From: Ascaris suum
Lineage: Eukaryota > Nematoda > Chromadorea > Rhabditida > Ascarididae
Assembly: GCA_013433145.1 (NCBI GenBank)
Contig: CM024169.1
Coordinates: 4,340,001-4,404,000 of the forward strand
Length of the DNA stretch: 64,000 bases
Reading direction: 5' to 3'
Shown here piece after piece: positions 10,762-26,180 of this stretch; the first letter of the stretch is position 1, and the number at the start of each line of letters is the position of its first letter. Below the pieces are notes generated by a model. It searched no databases. It worked only from the letters and a program-made list of their open reading frames with translations, and had not been told where the DNA came from. The position numbers were made by a program, and so were the translations under genes.

Positions 10762-13700
10762 TGTAAACGCGAACTTACATTTTGCTCATTTGGACTCCAT
10801 AATAATCACTGAAAAAACTGATATTTGTAATGCAACTGCAATAATTGCAATTTGAAATCACGCGATTCGCTCGTTGAATGCATTTTCGATGTGAACTATG
10901 CTAGCAGAAGAAAGAAGGCCTCTCGATTGATTGCCCATTCCCTTGAGGAAGTGTGTGCAATTTTATTGCAACGCTTGAATGACGCTCACTTTCCACGTTT
11001 TAACACCATTCGCCTCTTTGTATTCAGCACTTATCAACAAGTCTAATTCGTTGCAAGAGAGTGCAATAACAATTACGCTGTATACTCTTTGTGCATTTAA
11101 TTTCTGCCAATAAAACGTCTCTTAATAATGGTTTGCAATTTTTAATAACGTCAACGTTCACGTATCGTCTAAATTTTATCTTTAATTTTGTCGCTATCTA
11201 CTTCGGCATAACCGATGTCCATAGATATGCTCCTAAAGAAATAAGAATAAATGTACGAGAGCAGGGATCAGCTGACAACACTGGCAAAATTAAAGGTCTG
11301 CTCACATGAGACTGAAAATAAATGGGAAAGTAAAACCAGAAAGGTTGAAACTATATGATTGCAATCATCTACCAAATGGCAACTCACTGTGACCACTTAG
11401 GAGATATTCTAATTCATGTGCTCACTGCTCAATTGTTCCAACAAGTGTAAACCTTAAATCAGCAGTTGCTATTGCAAATGAGCGTTCCCAAATGGCATTT
11501 TCACATACGTGTCCATTTTTGCGCAATGCTGCGAGCAAGGCGATGAGTTTTTACTTACGTATCAACGTGGCGCTGCTTATGCATGTACGTGTGAGCGTGC
11601 GTTTGCGTGCGCGTGTACATTCGCCTGTGCGATTGCACTACAACGTAGAAATAGGTGTGCATGTGCATATCTTAGTGTATTAAAAAGATCTGAAGATACC
11701 ACCAACTCCGTGAGGTTAACCCATCATAACTTCGAAGCTTCTTCGTCGCGTGCCATCTAGAGGCACTATACGTAGATTTCCTTGTTGCTCACCAAGAGGA
11801 GTGCACCAGAAAACGTGTCAAGAGCTGCATTTCTTGGGAGCGTCTCATCGCACCAGCCAGATCCGGACCCACGTAATAAAAAGCAGACATTGACGCTTTC
11901 ATAGATTAACTGCTCCAAGCCACAAAAGAATTTTGCATCTTTGAAGTTGCAAGTGGCAAGTTCGCATTGCAAAAGCGTCGCACTAGGCAACATTCTATCC
12001 TTAGGTATAACCGTGTCCGTCTGTCCGACTCGGTTATCACTCAGGCCCTAGTTCTGAAATTTGAGGGATTAAATACACACGATGGTAGCTCCTCCTGAAC
12101 TGTATTCCTTGTATGAACACTTTGGATTTATCGAATTTTAGAAGTCCAAAATTAAAGATGCGAGTAAATGTGTATGCATCTTGCAGTAGTCGTGTTTGCA
12201 ATGTTTCTGCTAGCACGCTATGGAAGAGGCGAACATTTTGCAGAAATTTTCAGAGATAGTTGGATCAGATGAAGTAGAGTGTGTTACTCTGTGTCCTTTG
12301 TTCTTTTTTGGATTGTAAGACTGGCTGGTCATGCAGTTCGATTGGAAATTTCGCGGATTTAACAACTCACGCACAAGGCCTCATCGACTGATTACTTATG
12401 GAATGTATGAGGATTGTTGCATTGTTACAAGTTTCAAATGCATCCATGAGTATGTGTGTTTGTTGCATATAGCAAGCGAGAAATGACACTTCTGCCAATG
12501 TGCAACTTAAATGAGGCATTTGAGGCTCATAACAACGCCTTCGTCGTTAATAACCAAAAGGTTTACGTATGGGGCAGATCGATGAGCCCACAGGACCTCC
12601 ACTAGAACTGCTCGAACTAGCCAGCTATGTTTGAAGCATTACCAGCGACAGCACACATGCTGTTTTGCGCCCTTTTTTCCGGAAGAAAGATGAAAAAGCA
12701 TCACCTGCGATTCACTGGTCGAAGCTTGTTTGTGGCTATTCAAGGAAATTTCTCACATTAGAGGGCGAAATGAGGGAATAATTATTCGGTTTTTGACTCT
12801 AACTTGCTTATTACAGGAAAAAGAATATCCGGGATGGATCGACGTGCAGTTTAAGGCATTCGCTTCAACAAACTGCAACACTGCAAGCTAGAGTGAAGAT
12901 TAAAGCCGATTACAATACCACATTCACGAGCACATCTTAGTAGGAAGGACCTCGCTTCCTAGCTTGATAAAGTATTCATGTCAGATGTTGATATGTACTA
13001 CACGATATTTTTAACAAATTTATTTAACTCCCATTGTTTTGTCTGCTTACGGAATGCATCAGACTGTAGGATATGGAAGTCGCAGGCGGGATCACACAAT
13101 GTGCGATAAACTTTGAGATACTCAGCAATGGGTATGATACTACTCTGAAGATTATCAGAAACATCAGAAAACGTATGTCAGGAGCAAAATACGACCCCAT
13201 ATACTATCCTGTGGGGTACCACAAGGAAATCGGCGTAGAGCGGACACGCTACCTCATATTCTCACTTGAAAACTTTCTTCACATGATAATGCACTGGGCC
13301 AGTTTAGCGCAGTTCAGCAGGCCATATTTTCCAAGTTTCAAGATCAGGTTTTCATGACAAACCAAATCCAAGGCATTTGCATGATTAATATGCATAATTC
13401 CGGTCTGAACCTCCATATTCAACTCAGAAACCCAATCGTCTAACAAGCGGTAAGTTGAGAAACCGTGAATTGAGCACGGACAAAGGTGAACAGTGCACGA
13501 TTCAGAAGGGGTGCGCACAAAACGATCTGTTAATGTATCTCTGGTGATTACCTCGGAAACTCCACAACCTTTGTAGATCAGACTAATCGGGCGATGGATT
13601 TTTGTTGAAACAGCGGGTGTAACTTCAACAAAAGTGAGATGAATATGCACTTCCAAAAAGAAGAAGAGGACAAGGAATGGAGGATATATACACGAAACGG

Positions 13701-16022
13701 CCACGAGAGCGCTTTCGCGGTGCGTTCAAGAAACAGTGATGTGACATCTTGCTGCTGAGCTTATGAACGGCCTTGAAAACTGATTCAGCACTAACACCAA
13801 CAGAAATACATGTGCTTATTGCAACGTACAGCGAATTCGGGCAGTACGCGTTGCCTCGAACACAAAAACTTGAGGATTGCCTAATAGAATGCCGCATTTC
13901 AGCTGGCTTTCAACAAACAACAGCCACCGCATTGGTTTTTAGAGGTGCGTAGTGTGTCTTCAATATTGCATAGCGTGTTTTCACTTTTTATTATGAAACG
14001 CTTCAACATTTCACTCACACGTTCATGATGTGTTTCCGGGCTGCTCAAAGACTGCTGACTGAAATGTGTCGTTGTTCGAAAAATGATGTTGTCCTTCCAT
14101 AGGAGAACTCAACATATAACGGTGGTTGCGATATTTCTATGAGAGATTTAACTACCCAAGAAATTTTAATCTTTGATATAGGCGTGTTTCTTCAGATCAA
14201 TTTTCAAGCAAAGATGTCAAGGATCAAGAACTGCCTCGAGTGTTCTTAACCGGAAATGATTGCCTACATCGCATGAAAATAGAGCCAGTCACAACGAACA
14301 AACAAAACTGTTGAAATTACTGCAATCCTAATTCTTTGATAAGACGGAAAAATTCTTTGAAATATGCAAGTTCCACTTCTCGCTGCCTCCTTCCTCAGTT
14401 CCCTGGAATCGTGAAGGGATATTATTGTTCAGGCCTTAAGATTTTACAAAACTTGAAAACGTGGGAATGGATCTAAAACTCTTCCCAACGCATCGTTGAG
14501 CTACGCTGCAGACTCTGCACTGCTGCTTTTCTCCTTCACTTGTTGGCAGTTCGCGGAAATGTTAGCTCTCATAAGTGTGAATGCATAAGCAAGCATCGTC
14601 TCAGTTCCATCCATTTGTTTCCACACCAGTCACTGCAATAAACGAACTGGTAAGATGTTCACAGGTTTCAGTTGCCTTCAGTTATTTGTAGCCACCTATA
14701 ACCATTTGTAGTCCTCATTTATTTTCGGTGAATCATGCTGAAATTTCAAAGGACGGACTATCCTGTGGTGTAGATTATATCGGCTGCATTTAGGAACAGA
14801 GTCAAGCTGAAAGATAAAAGAAGCGCGCCTTTTGAATGCGCTAACTTGCAATTGCGCACAATGAGAGCGTTGCTCGATGATTTTTTTTCCTAAGCAACTG
14901 TGCAACTTTGCAATCAATGCGCATCACCGTATTGAAGATGAACACCGCAATGTGAACTGCTTATTTCACTTTATGTTTTGCCGTTCTAGTTCACTGTCAA
15001 TAACAAATATGGTCGTAAAAGGAAAATTTCTCGTGTCGAATTCATTAAATCACTTCATTAGGGTTGAGGTTTTCTCACAGACGATAGTGTTAGTTGACCG
15101 CACGGAAATGTTCAAAACAGAAACGTGAACATATATGACGAGCAAATGCATCTAAGTGCAAATACTTTCATGTTATTCAACTCGATACACTTGCCACTTT
15201 CGCAGAGAGAGGAGCGCTGTCACAAGAAATCACGTCGAAATGTGGTTCGACGAATCCTCCCTTGAGGCAGTCAACAGCTGCTCAGTGCTTCTCTGTCATC
15301 AACACTACCGGTGTGTGATCGGAAACAGACCTTATGCTTCCTTGCTTCTAAAGACACTCGCCCACATTTCTGCGTTCATTGCTCACTAGCTGACCGCTAG
15401 TAATCAAGCATTCCACCACTGCAGTGTGGTTTTTTCGCGATAACGTCCATGCCCTAACGTCTATTATACTAACGCTACGCTTTGTTGATTGGAATACAGT
15501 TTGTCTGAAGCGAGCGAGTTTTGCATTGACAGCCATAGCTAACCATTTCAATGTCATTTCGTTTGATGTTAATGGGGTTATTCAGAAGAAATATCCCCCT
15601 CCTTAGCGTATTCACAAAACTGCATAATATAATATGTGGAGCTCTTCCTTCAGGACAGCATGATGCCAACAGAAGTCTGCTTTTCAGAATATTAAGGGAG
15701 GAACCGGGTTAACTATAAGTTTAACGCCACTGTTCGATTGTTTAATGATAAACTATGACGATAACGTTGATATTGAGCTAAACCTGTTTTCGCAAAGCGC
15801 TGCTGATTCTCTGGAATCTGTGTTTCCCCGACAGCAGAAAGAGTGTGCTTTCGAAAATGGACCATTTTATCGCAATCGCTACCTGCTTCGTTCAACGGAT
15901 TCTGGACGGTGTTGCTGTTGACAACCCCAATTCGGCACTATATACTGCAAATGCATGATTAGTGCATATCAGCGCTGATGTGCCGCAAGAAAAAACGAAA
16001 AGATATGTCTTCTTTTGAACAG
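10762..16022. other. No recognised gene
   Basis: Mostly non-coding sequence. At 11585-11660 there is an alternating purine-pyrimidine stretch rich in GTGT/GCGC. Short frames after AG acceptors at 12817 and 13903 read as plausible peptides but lack convincing donors or are under 15 codons. Overlapping 141-codon and 90-codon minus-strand frames at 13279-13897 show no domain I know. Confidence 0.45.
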
Positions 16023-16125
16023 TCTACAATTCTTACAAAGAGGCAATCGCCTACATCGACTTTATGAAGTTGCTGACAATTTGCAGCCAAGCGAGAATAA
16101 CGACCTTTGGAAGTGCTTGAAACAG
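16023..16125 (+). CDS. Candidate internal exon ending at a strong donor
   Basis: The exon begins after CTTCTTTTGAACAG at 16022 and ends at AAACAG|GTACGA at 16126. In phase 2 it gives 34 codons, including LQFLQRGNRLHRLYEVADNL and ENNDLWKCLKQ, ending in phase 0. Another frame is also open for most of its length but stops just before the donor. No domain is recognised, and the neighbouring exons are not resolved. Confidence 0.33.
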
Positions 16126-20932
<4,807 letters not shown>

Positions 20933-21068
20933 TTTTCATTTACGAAACAGGACAGCATACCGATTACAGAATTCCTTGAGTGCTATGCCTATCCTGCAAT
21001 GGCTAATCCATCGAATTCAAATTCATTCACAGTGGTCGTCTTCTTCTCCACTAATTACAAGAACGCAG
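20933..21068 (+). CDS. Candidate internal exon, 45 codons
   Basis: The exon lies between a TAGCAG acceptor at 20932 and a good donor, GCAG|GTAATT, at 21069. In phase 0 it reads FSFTKQDSIPITEFLECYAY, followed by a serine/asparagine-rich and then hydrophobic stretch (FTVVVFFSTNYKN), and ends in phase 1. The next candidate exon (21349) begins in the matching phase. A second frame is also open throughout, so the reading frame is not certain. The family is unknown. Confidence 0.3.
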
Positions 21069-21348
21069 GTAATTTCACGAAAACCTTCGTTTACAAGTTT
21101 TTGTGATAGGTGAGCGACTTTAAAATCAAACTTTTTAGCGTGTTATTATTGCCCACATGCAAGGAAACACGTCGATTCAGCATGTTCCTATTTGCAAAGT
21201 TAACAAATGGAATTGTAATAATTAATGCAAAGATGCGGTTGGATTTGCTTGAGTAGCTAGTGTTACGCTGCACGTCATTGCAGCATACCTCTGCGAATTC
21301 GCACTGCACACTGAAACGCTACCCTGCCGTGTGGCAGCTTCAATTCAG

Positions 21349-21502
21349 CAACCGATGAGCTCAGGTTTGAAAATTGTGATTCGTTCCAGATCCGTGTACC
21401 GGCTGTCAGGTTGTACCAGACTTCAGGCTGCCACACGAAGTCTGAAAAGACAACATATGCCAAGAAAATTTCCTTTTATAGAATTACTTTGGCAGGGCTT
21501 AG
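21349..21502 (+). CDS. Candidate exon in phase with the exon at 20933
   Basis: After a CAATTCAG acceptor at 21348 a phase-1 frame of 50 codons includes ELRFENCDSFQIRVPAVRL and KKISFYRITLAGL. It ends at CTTAG|GTCACA, or earlier at GTCAG|GTTGTA. Joined to the exon at 20933 it would complete an alanine codon. The opposite strand also carries an open, tryptophan-rich frame with an excellent acceptor over 21334-21453. Only one of the two strands is likely to be coding. Confidence 0.27.
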
Positions 21503-21893
21503 GTCACAAAATGCGCAAATATGAATTCTGTCGATGATTCTGCAAGCCACCACTTCAACTAAAAATAGTGCACCAGTAAGAAAATGCTGAAAAGAGCGAT
21601 TAATTGAGAAAAAGACCTGGATGCTGACATTCCACAAAATTGGAAGCTATTCTAATGAGACTACCAAATCAAAAATGGCTGGACGAAACCTTATCAAGAA
21701 TGCAAGTTCACTCGACCGCTGAATGCTGAATTGGCGTGCAAATAAGCGCATAGAACTACCCATGCATATGTGCAACATGCATGCATCAAAGAACAGCGGC
21801 AGTTATTAGGAAGATGGCTGTACATTCTTTAATATTTCTTCCGAAGTTATGGAAACGCTTGTTGCGTTGAGAGGAACAACAAAAGCGCGCAAC

Positions 21894-22077
21894 CTGCCAG
21901 TAGTGCTGATGCTTCTTTGAATGGTCGGTGTGGTCGATGGGGAATGAGCAATCACTAGAGGCTCGACTTCCTTAGCTTTGGTGGCTCCTCTTTTTGAAAT
22001 CGAACCCAAAGTTGCGAATTTTCGCCACAATGAGCCTTTGTACCTTTTAAAAGGATCAAAATCAGCAGCCGCAGAAC
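21894..22077 (-). CDS. Candidate minus-strand exon, basic protein segment
   Basis: On the minus strand an acceptor-like TATATATGCAG is followed by 60 codons to GGCAG|GTTGCG. The product begins with FDPFKRYKGSLWRKFATLGS, then a lysine-rich and a serine/threonine-rich segment. This looks like a cytoplasmic linker, but no family is recognised. The donor is weak. It could belong with the open minus-strand frame at 21334-21453, although the phases do not match directly. Confidence 0.25.
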
Positions 22078-22907
22078 CTGCATATATAGAATGTTTTAAC
22101 ATAAGTAGTCGTCAAAATATACCCACGTCGGCTGTGATTGTAACCCTGAGTGACGAAGAAGTCTATCAACCTATGCGTAACTGCTTTTTAAAGCATTTGT
22201 GTCGCGGGAGCAGGAGCTAAAGCTTTTGACTTCTTTGCTCTTCTTTTGCTCAATGATTTGATTTGGTCAATTTTTCAGTGCCTTCGGACTAAGGCTTCAT
22301 TCTTCTGCTTCTTCGGCCTTTCGCTTTTGAGTGAAAGCGAAAGAAATTATGAGGACATGGATAGAAGCACTAAATATGTTCTCTCTCCGCACTTTTCGAA
22401 TGTCTAATGATGTTCTAATATTCCAACCACGCACGTTTTATTGTTTATTGTTGGGTCTGCGACGATAGTTTTATTAATAGGAGCTGATGCTGTCATGTTA
22501 CTTGGTTGTTCTCGCTTGCCTTCATAGCTCCTCGTCTAAATTTCGTTCTATTCTTAGACAAGTTTCTAATTCTAAACCGTTGATAGCTGGGCGGAGATTG
22601 ATGTTCTTTAAACGCTCCTGGGATTTTCTCCTCCCGGTTGCCCAATATGACAAACTAGTTGCTCAGTTTGGATTCATATTTTCATGCGCCTTTGCACAGT
22701 TGAAATCGTTAAGCGCCCTTTGGTGAAAACGGATATATACGGCCGCCGAGGGAGGGGGAGGGGTGGGGGGATGAGGGGGGTGCTGTCTTTGTCTGTGGTT
22801 GCGCTCGCGCTTACGTCTATCTGCACCTGACCGTAGTAATGTTTTTGCACGCAAACCTCTGCGTGATTGCGTACATATGAGGGCGCGAGCATGTTCGCGA
22901 GTCCATT
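22078..22907. other. Region upstream of LTR element; contains G-rich tract
   Basis: There is no gene I can support. The upstream (U3) part of the left LTR should lie here, but no sequence matching the first 500 bp of the right LTR is visible, so it is either deleted or replaced. A G-rich tract at 22749-22780 fits a G-quadruplex pattern. A short inverted repeat lies at 22318-22343. Confidence 0.5.
22749..22780 (+). other. G-rich tract, potential G-quadruplex
   Basis: Five G-runs of 3 to 6 bases, separated by one to four bases, lie about 175-205 bp upstream of the TATA box of the left LTR. The pattern is visible directly. Folding and any role in transcription are inference. Confidence 0.6.
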
Positions 22908-22954
22908 GCATTATCAAATGCTCTTATCAGTGTCGTTTGGTATTATGAGTAGGT

Positions 22955-22961
22955 TATATAA
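22955..22961 (+). promoter_or_regulatory. LTR TATA box (left)
   Basis: TATATAA at 22955-22961, conserved in the right LTR at 26729-26735. It lies 115 bp upstream of the shared AATAAA, as expected for a U3/R promoter. Confidence 0.6.
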
Positions 22962-23070
22962 GGACTGCTGTTGCCCACTCTGTTGATTCGTTCATCGTCA
23001 TTCATCGGTCGTGCGTCGGTGGTTCCTGGTGTGCGCTGCTCGTAGGCCCAGGTGGGGCCGTCTGTGGACT

Positions 23071-23076
23071 AATAAA
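23071..23076 (+). terminator. LTR polyadenylation signal (left)
   Basis: AATAAA is conserved in both LTR copies (second copy at 26845-26850). Position after the TATA box fits an R-region poly(A) signal. Confidence 0.55.
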
Positions 23077-23430
23077 AATTACCTTTTTATCAGTGTATTC
23101 GACAGAAACCGGTGGCCGGAAAAGACGTTCGGGTCGTTACAAGGAAGCTCAGCCGATGTGCACCCTTGGTAGTCACTGCGAGAGTGCTATCAGTCGACGA
23201 AGGCTCGAGTAGGAGGCTTGCGTGCGTCTATCCGCTAAGAGCGGAACACAGTATTGCGCAAGAAAGCGCAAGGCACTCGTGCGCGAGGAGGCGCAACAGA
23301 GTGCTAAAGGCACATGTGGCAAGTGCCACAGTTGCTCCATTTTCTTTTTTTGTACGATCGCTCGCGTATGAACTGTGCAAATGCCTCCTAAAGCATCTCA
23401 CATATATCTGCTGTTGCTTGTGGAGAAGAG

Positions 23431-24184
23431 ATGGAAGAGTTCTTCCAAAACAAGGAGGAAGTACTCGGCCTCGAAGACGAGGCACGAGTGAGCGACGATG
23501 CAAACGCGGCAGAAATACAGGTCAGCAAGGACCTTTGCTTAAAAGTGGAAAAGTCTAAGAGTTGTTGCGCCGTAGACGCACGCAACCAGTTAGAGGAGGT
23601 CATAGACGATGTTCAAGACATCCTAGTAGAAGAGTTGGTGACGTACCAAACATTGCTGATATGGTTAGGAGGGCTTTCCAGCTGTGGTCAGAAAAATTTT
23701 CTGCGTGGCAGCATGAGTTGAATAAGGTCATGCAAGTTTTGATCAGGTTAGAAAGAGAAAAAGAGGTAAAGCCGCGAGGTCCTAGAAGTATGAGCTAACA
23801 GCCAAAGCTTTTGGCACCACCTTTGTAAGGCGTTGAGGGTGAACACCAGACCCCAAAGAGAATATCAAAGTCCGGGTGAAAGTGTGTCATCACAAGAAGC
23901 CAGAACGGTGCAAGAAAATGCAGTTGAGGAAAAGGTTAAGAAAGGCACAGGAAAGCATAGCACAGTATAAGAAGTATACTAGTATGTTGCACGCTGAATT
24001 GGGCCGATTCCGCGTAATAGGAGCTGCTGAAGACCTGGACGGTCAAAGTGAAGGAGTCAGTCATCAACACCAACGCAAAGGTAATACTATCTCCGCCTTG
24101 GGTAGAGAGGAGGTGAAGGATTCCTTGCTGTTGGGAGACTCCGTAAGCAGTGTAAGAGGAAGGTCAAGAGGAAGAGAGAAGTGA
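23431..24184 (+). pseudogene. Broken N-terminal gag of the LTR element
   Basis: An acidic, coiled-coil-like frame starts with ATG at 23431 (MEEFFQNKEEVLGLEDEA). Near 23630 its likely continuation moves to another frame (DMVRRAFQLWSEKFSAWQHE within 23562-23798). A further fragment in 23876-24184 contains AQYKKYTSMLHAELGRFR. These successive pieces lie in different frames between the left LTR and the capsid-like frame, so I read them as one gag broken by frameshifts. Homology is inferred from position and character, not from a recognised domain. Confidence 0.45.
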
Positions 24185-24363
24185 GAGATCTCAAGCAGCA
24201 GGAAGCCGTTTATGCAGATGAGGATACTTGGCTATATATTAACGGAATTCCATTCCAGATTCAGCGTCGGGTATCGCAAAATGCAAACGAGCCCAAGATG
24301 AAGAACCCGCGAAAGAGGAAATGACGTGGCTGCCCATATAAGCTCAGTCACCTGCACGTTCCA

Positions 24364-25047
24364 TTGATGTGTGCAGTTAGAAGAAAGCGCGGAAGGAGGA
24401 AGAATGAGCCCACGCGACTCGTAGAACTAGTGTTGCAGTGCACTAGACTCATGCAGGAAAAGTTTACAGGAAGAAGAGAACAAGCAGCAAAGTTTGATGC
24501 CCTTATTGAAGAATTTCTCCTAAGTTTTGAACACGAGAATGATAGGGCCAAGACCATGTACATGAAGGCATTTCTAGCAACGCTAACCCGAGATGCATTT
24601 CTGGGAATCCCTTTGCACATACGCGAGTATGGTAGCCTCACTGAAGTGATAAATGCATTGAAAAATGCAATCACTGATAGCTCCAAAATCACTCGTCTGC
24701 GCAAGCAAAGTGGATTTCTCAGGTGGAAAAAGGACCAGTCACTTGTAGAGTTTTTCGCCGAGGTGGATAAGAAGGTAGCGGCAGCTCCATTCACATTATA
24801 TACAGACATATCAGCTGTGGATGAACGCAACTGTAGCCCTGCAATGCAATTTGAGCCAGAACTGGCAGCAAAGGTGCATTATGCAGTGGCAGCTGCACCC
24901 AAAGGAGCCTTATACAATGCATTAAAACAAGTCCCGCTAGAATGGGAAAGAGATCGCGTAGGATACAAAGCGGGTGTAATGAAAGGCCACATTGGAATGA
25001 TAATGATAGAAACCGCGGCAGGCGCGAATATTCTGATGGGAACCTAG
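24364..25047 (+). pseudogene. Gag capsid-like region
   Basis: An open frame of 227 codons, helical and charged throughout. Around residues 40-125 it has the spacing of a retrotransposon capsid domain (FDALIEEFLLSFEHENDRAK, later LRWKKDQSLVEFFAEVDKKV). It lies between the N-terminal gag pieces and the zinc knuckle, as expected. The first ATG is probably not the true start, since gag begins upstream. Capsid would pack the element RNA into cytoplasmic particles. The frame is intact, but its neighbours are not, so the protein is unlikely to be made whole. Confidence 0.6.
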
Positions 25048-25310
25048 ATGGGCGAAGAGGACCCATAATGGGTGGCTGGCGGCGGATACAGCTAGTGCAC
25101 GCTGGTGAAGGGCCTGACCTGAAAATGCGGACACATGACTGTCAGCGTAGTTAAACAAATGTAATAAGCAAAGCGAATTAGCGCATAAAAAAGCGAACCC
25201 ACGAACTTCCCGAAGGACCCAAAGCGCGTCGAAGACATCAAATAGCTGTAATAGCGCACGAAGGGTAGCTAGGGTAGCTAATGGAAAGGGAAAGAATGAG
25301 CAGTCCTTAG

Positions 25311-25529
25311 TGTGTGCTGTGTTTGCAAAGGAAGGGCTACGCAGCCCGCGTGTGTCCATCAGCAACGGTGCATAGAGTATCTGTGGCTAAAGCAGCTACT
25401 CCAGGGTCAAAAACGGAGGCTAGTGACGCAGTTGAATTGAAAGTGACAGATATAGAAGCCGTCTCGCAGCATGATGACGTAGTTGGCAATAAACTAGCAG
25501 TAGAATTGCTAGATGATGGAGTCCCCTAA
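25311..25529 (+). pseudogene. Damaged CCHC zinc knuckle and gag/protease linker
   Basis: The frame reads CVLCLQRKGYAARVC at 25311-25355. This is close to the retroviral CX2CX4HX4C knuckle but has Tyr where the His ligand should be and one extra residue before it. It probably cannot bind zinc normally. The frame continues to TAA at 25527-25529, just before the protease frame opens one base back. Confidence 0.55.
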
Positions 25530-25534
25530 GGGCA

Positions 25535-25843
25535 TTGTTGGATAGTGGAGCCGTGATTTCACTTCTACCAGTAGCCGCACTGAGAAAAATTGCCGACGCC
25601 AAAGGAGCTAAATTCTTATTTGAGAAAACAGAGGAGGGGGACGAACAGCGCTCATGGACCGCGAAAGTTGCATCGGGAAATAAGATGAACGTCTTAGGTA
25701 AGGTCGCTATCCAAGTCGAGTGGGAACGGCGCAAGAAAGTAGTGCAGTTGTCGGTGCCAGCATCCTTCGCGGGAGAGGACATTGTGCTGGGTATGAATGC
25801 TATAGGTGCATGTCAAGAGCGGAGAGAACGGATGATGCAATGA
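25535..25843 (+). CDS. Retroelement aspartyl protease fragment
   Basis: The frame begins LLDSGAVISLLPVAALRKIA. DSGA is the catalytic motif of pepsin-like retroviral proteases, which act as homodimers and cut Gag-Pol. About 70 residues on, the hydrophobic-Gly motif ...VLGMNAIG matches the conserved end of the fold (usually ILG-D/N). The protease is in the -1 frame relative to the upstream gag frame, with a CCCC run at the join. Nothing like RT follows; the frame closes at about 25843. Confidence 0.75.
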   Translation: MLDSGAVISLLPVAALRKIADAKGAKFLFEKTEEGDEQRSWTAKVASGNKMNVLGKVAIQVEWERRKKVVQLSVPASFAGEDIVLGMNAIGACQERRERMMQ

Positions 25844-26180
25844 ATGCAAGCGCAAGAAAAAGATTCTGTTGTAATAGCGGCAGAGGAGCGCTTATACCAC
25901 CACGTGCACAGAAACTGGTCCAAGGTGAACCTAGTAAAAACTGGAGAGTTTTGCGGCCGTGCCAAGAGAAGGTGCATTAAGGCCTGCACAACGTGAAAAA
26001 CAATAGAGCAGGTGTCAAGGCCATCTTTGCCGCACCTCCAGTGGAGCTCGGTACATTAATGAGCGCCGCAAGATGAGAGAGTGGTATCTCCCACTTAGAA
26101 ATGAGCCACAAATTGAGACTTCATTCTAACCGGCAGGGACGACTAGCCGGATCATGCCAATTGAGGAGAGAGCGAACCCG
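25844..26180. other. Remnant between protease and right LTR
   Basis: About 340 bp with no RT, RNase H or integrase motif. A weak purine-rich stretch (gaggagagagcga near 26162-26176) just before the LTR could be the polypurine tract that primes plus-strand synthesis. Confidence 0.5.

Larger units (their letters stand above)
22908..23141 (+). repeat. Left LTR, 3' part (promoter, R and U5)
   Basis: It matches 26682-26915 with about 15 differences and small indels. It ends in TCGTTACA. Homology stops abruptly at 22908, so the first ~500 bp present in the right LTR are missing. This suggests 5' truncation or recombination, and no target-site duplication can be checked. Confidence 0.8.

Noticed and set aside
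11492..11760. Cysteine/valine-rich overlapping frames
   Set aside because: They come from an alternating GTGT/GCGC stretch and have no domain.
23112..23558. 148-codon plus-strand frame starting in the left LTR
   Set aside because: It begins inside U5, is arginine-rich without gag character, and overlaps the better acidic gag start at 23431.
24348..24830. 160-codon minus-strand open frame inside the LTR element
   Set aside because: It is antisense to the capsid-like gag frame and is a shadow of its codon bias.
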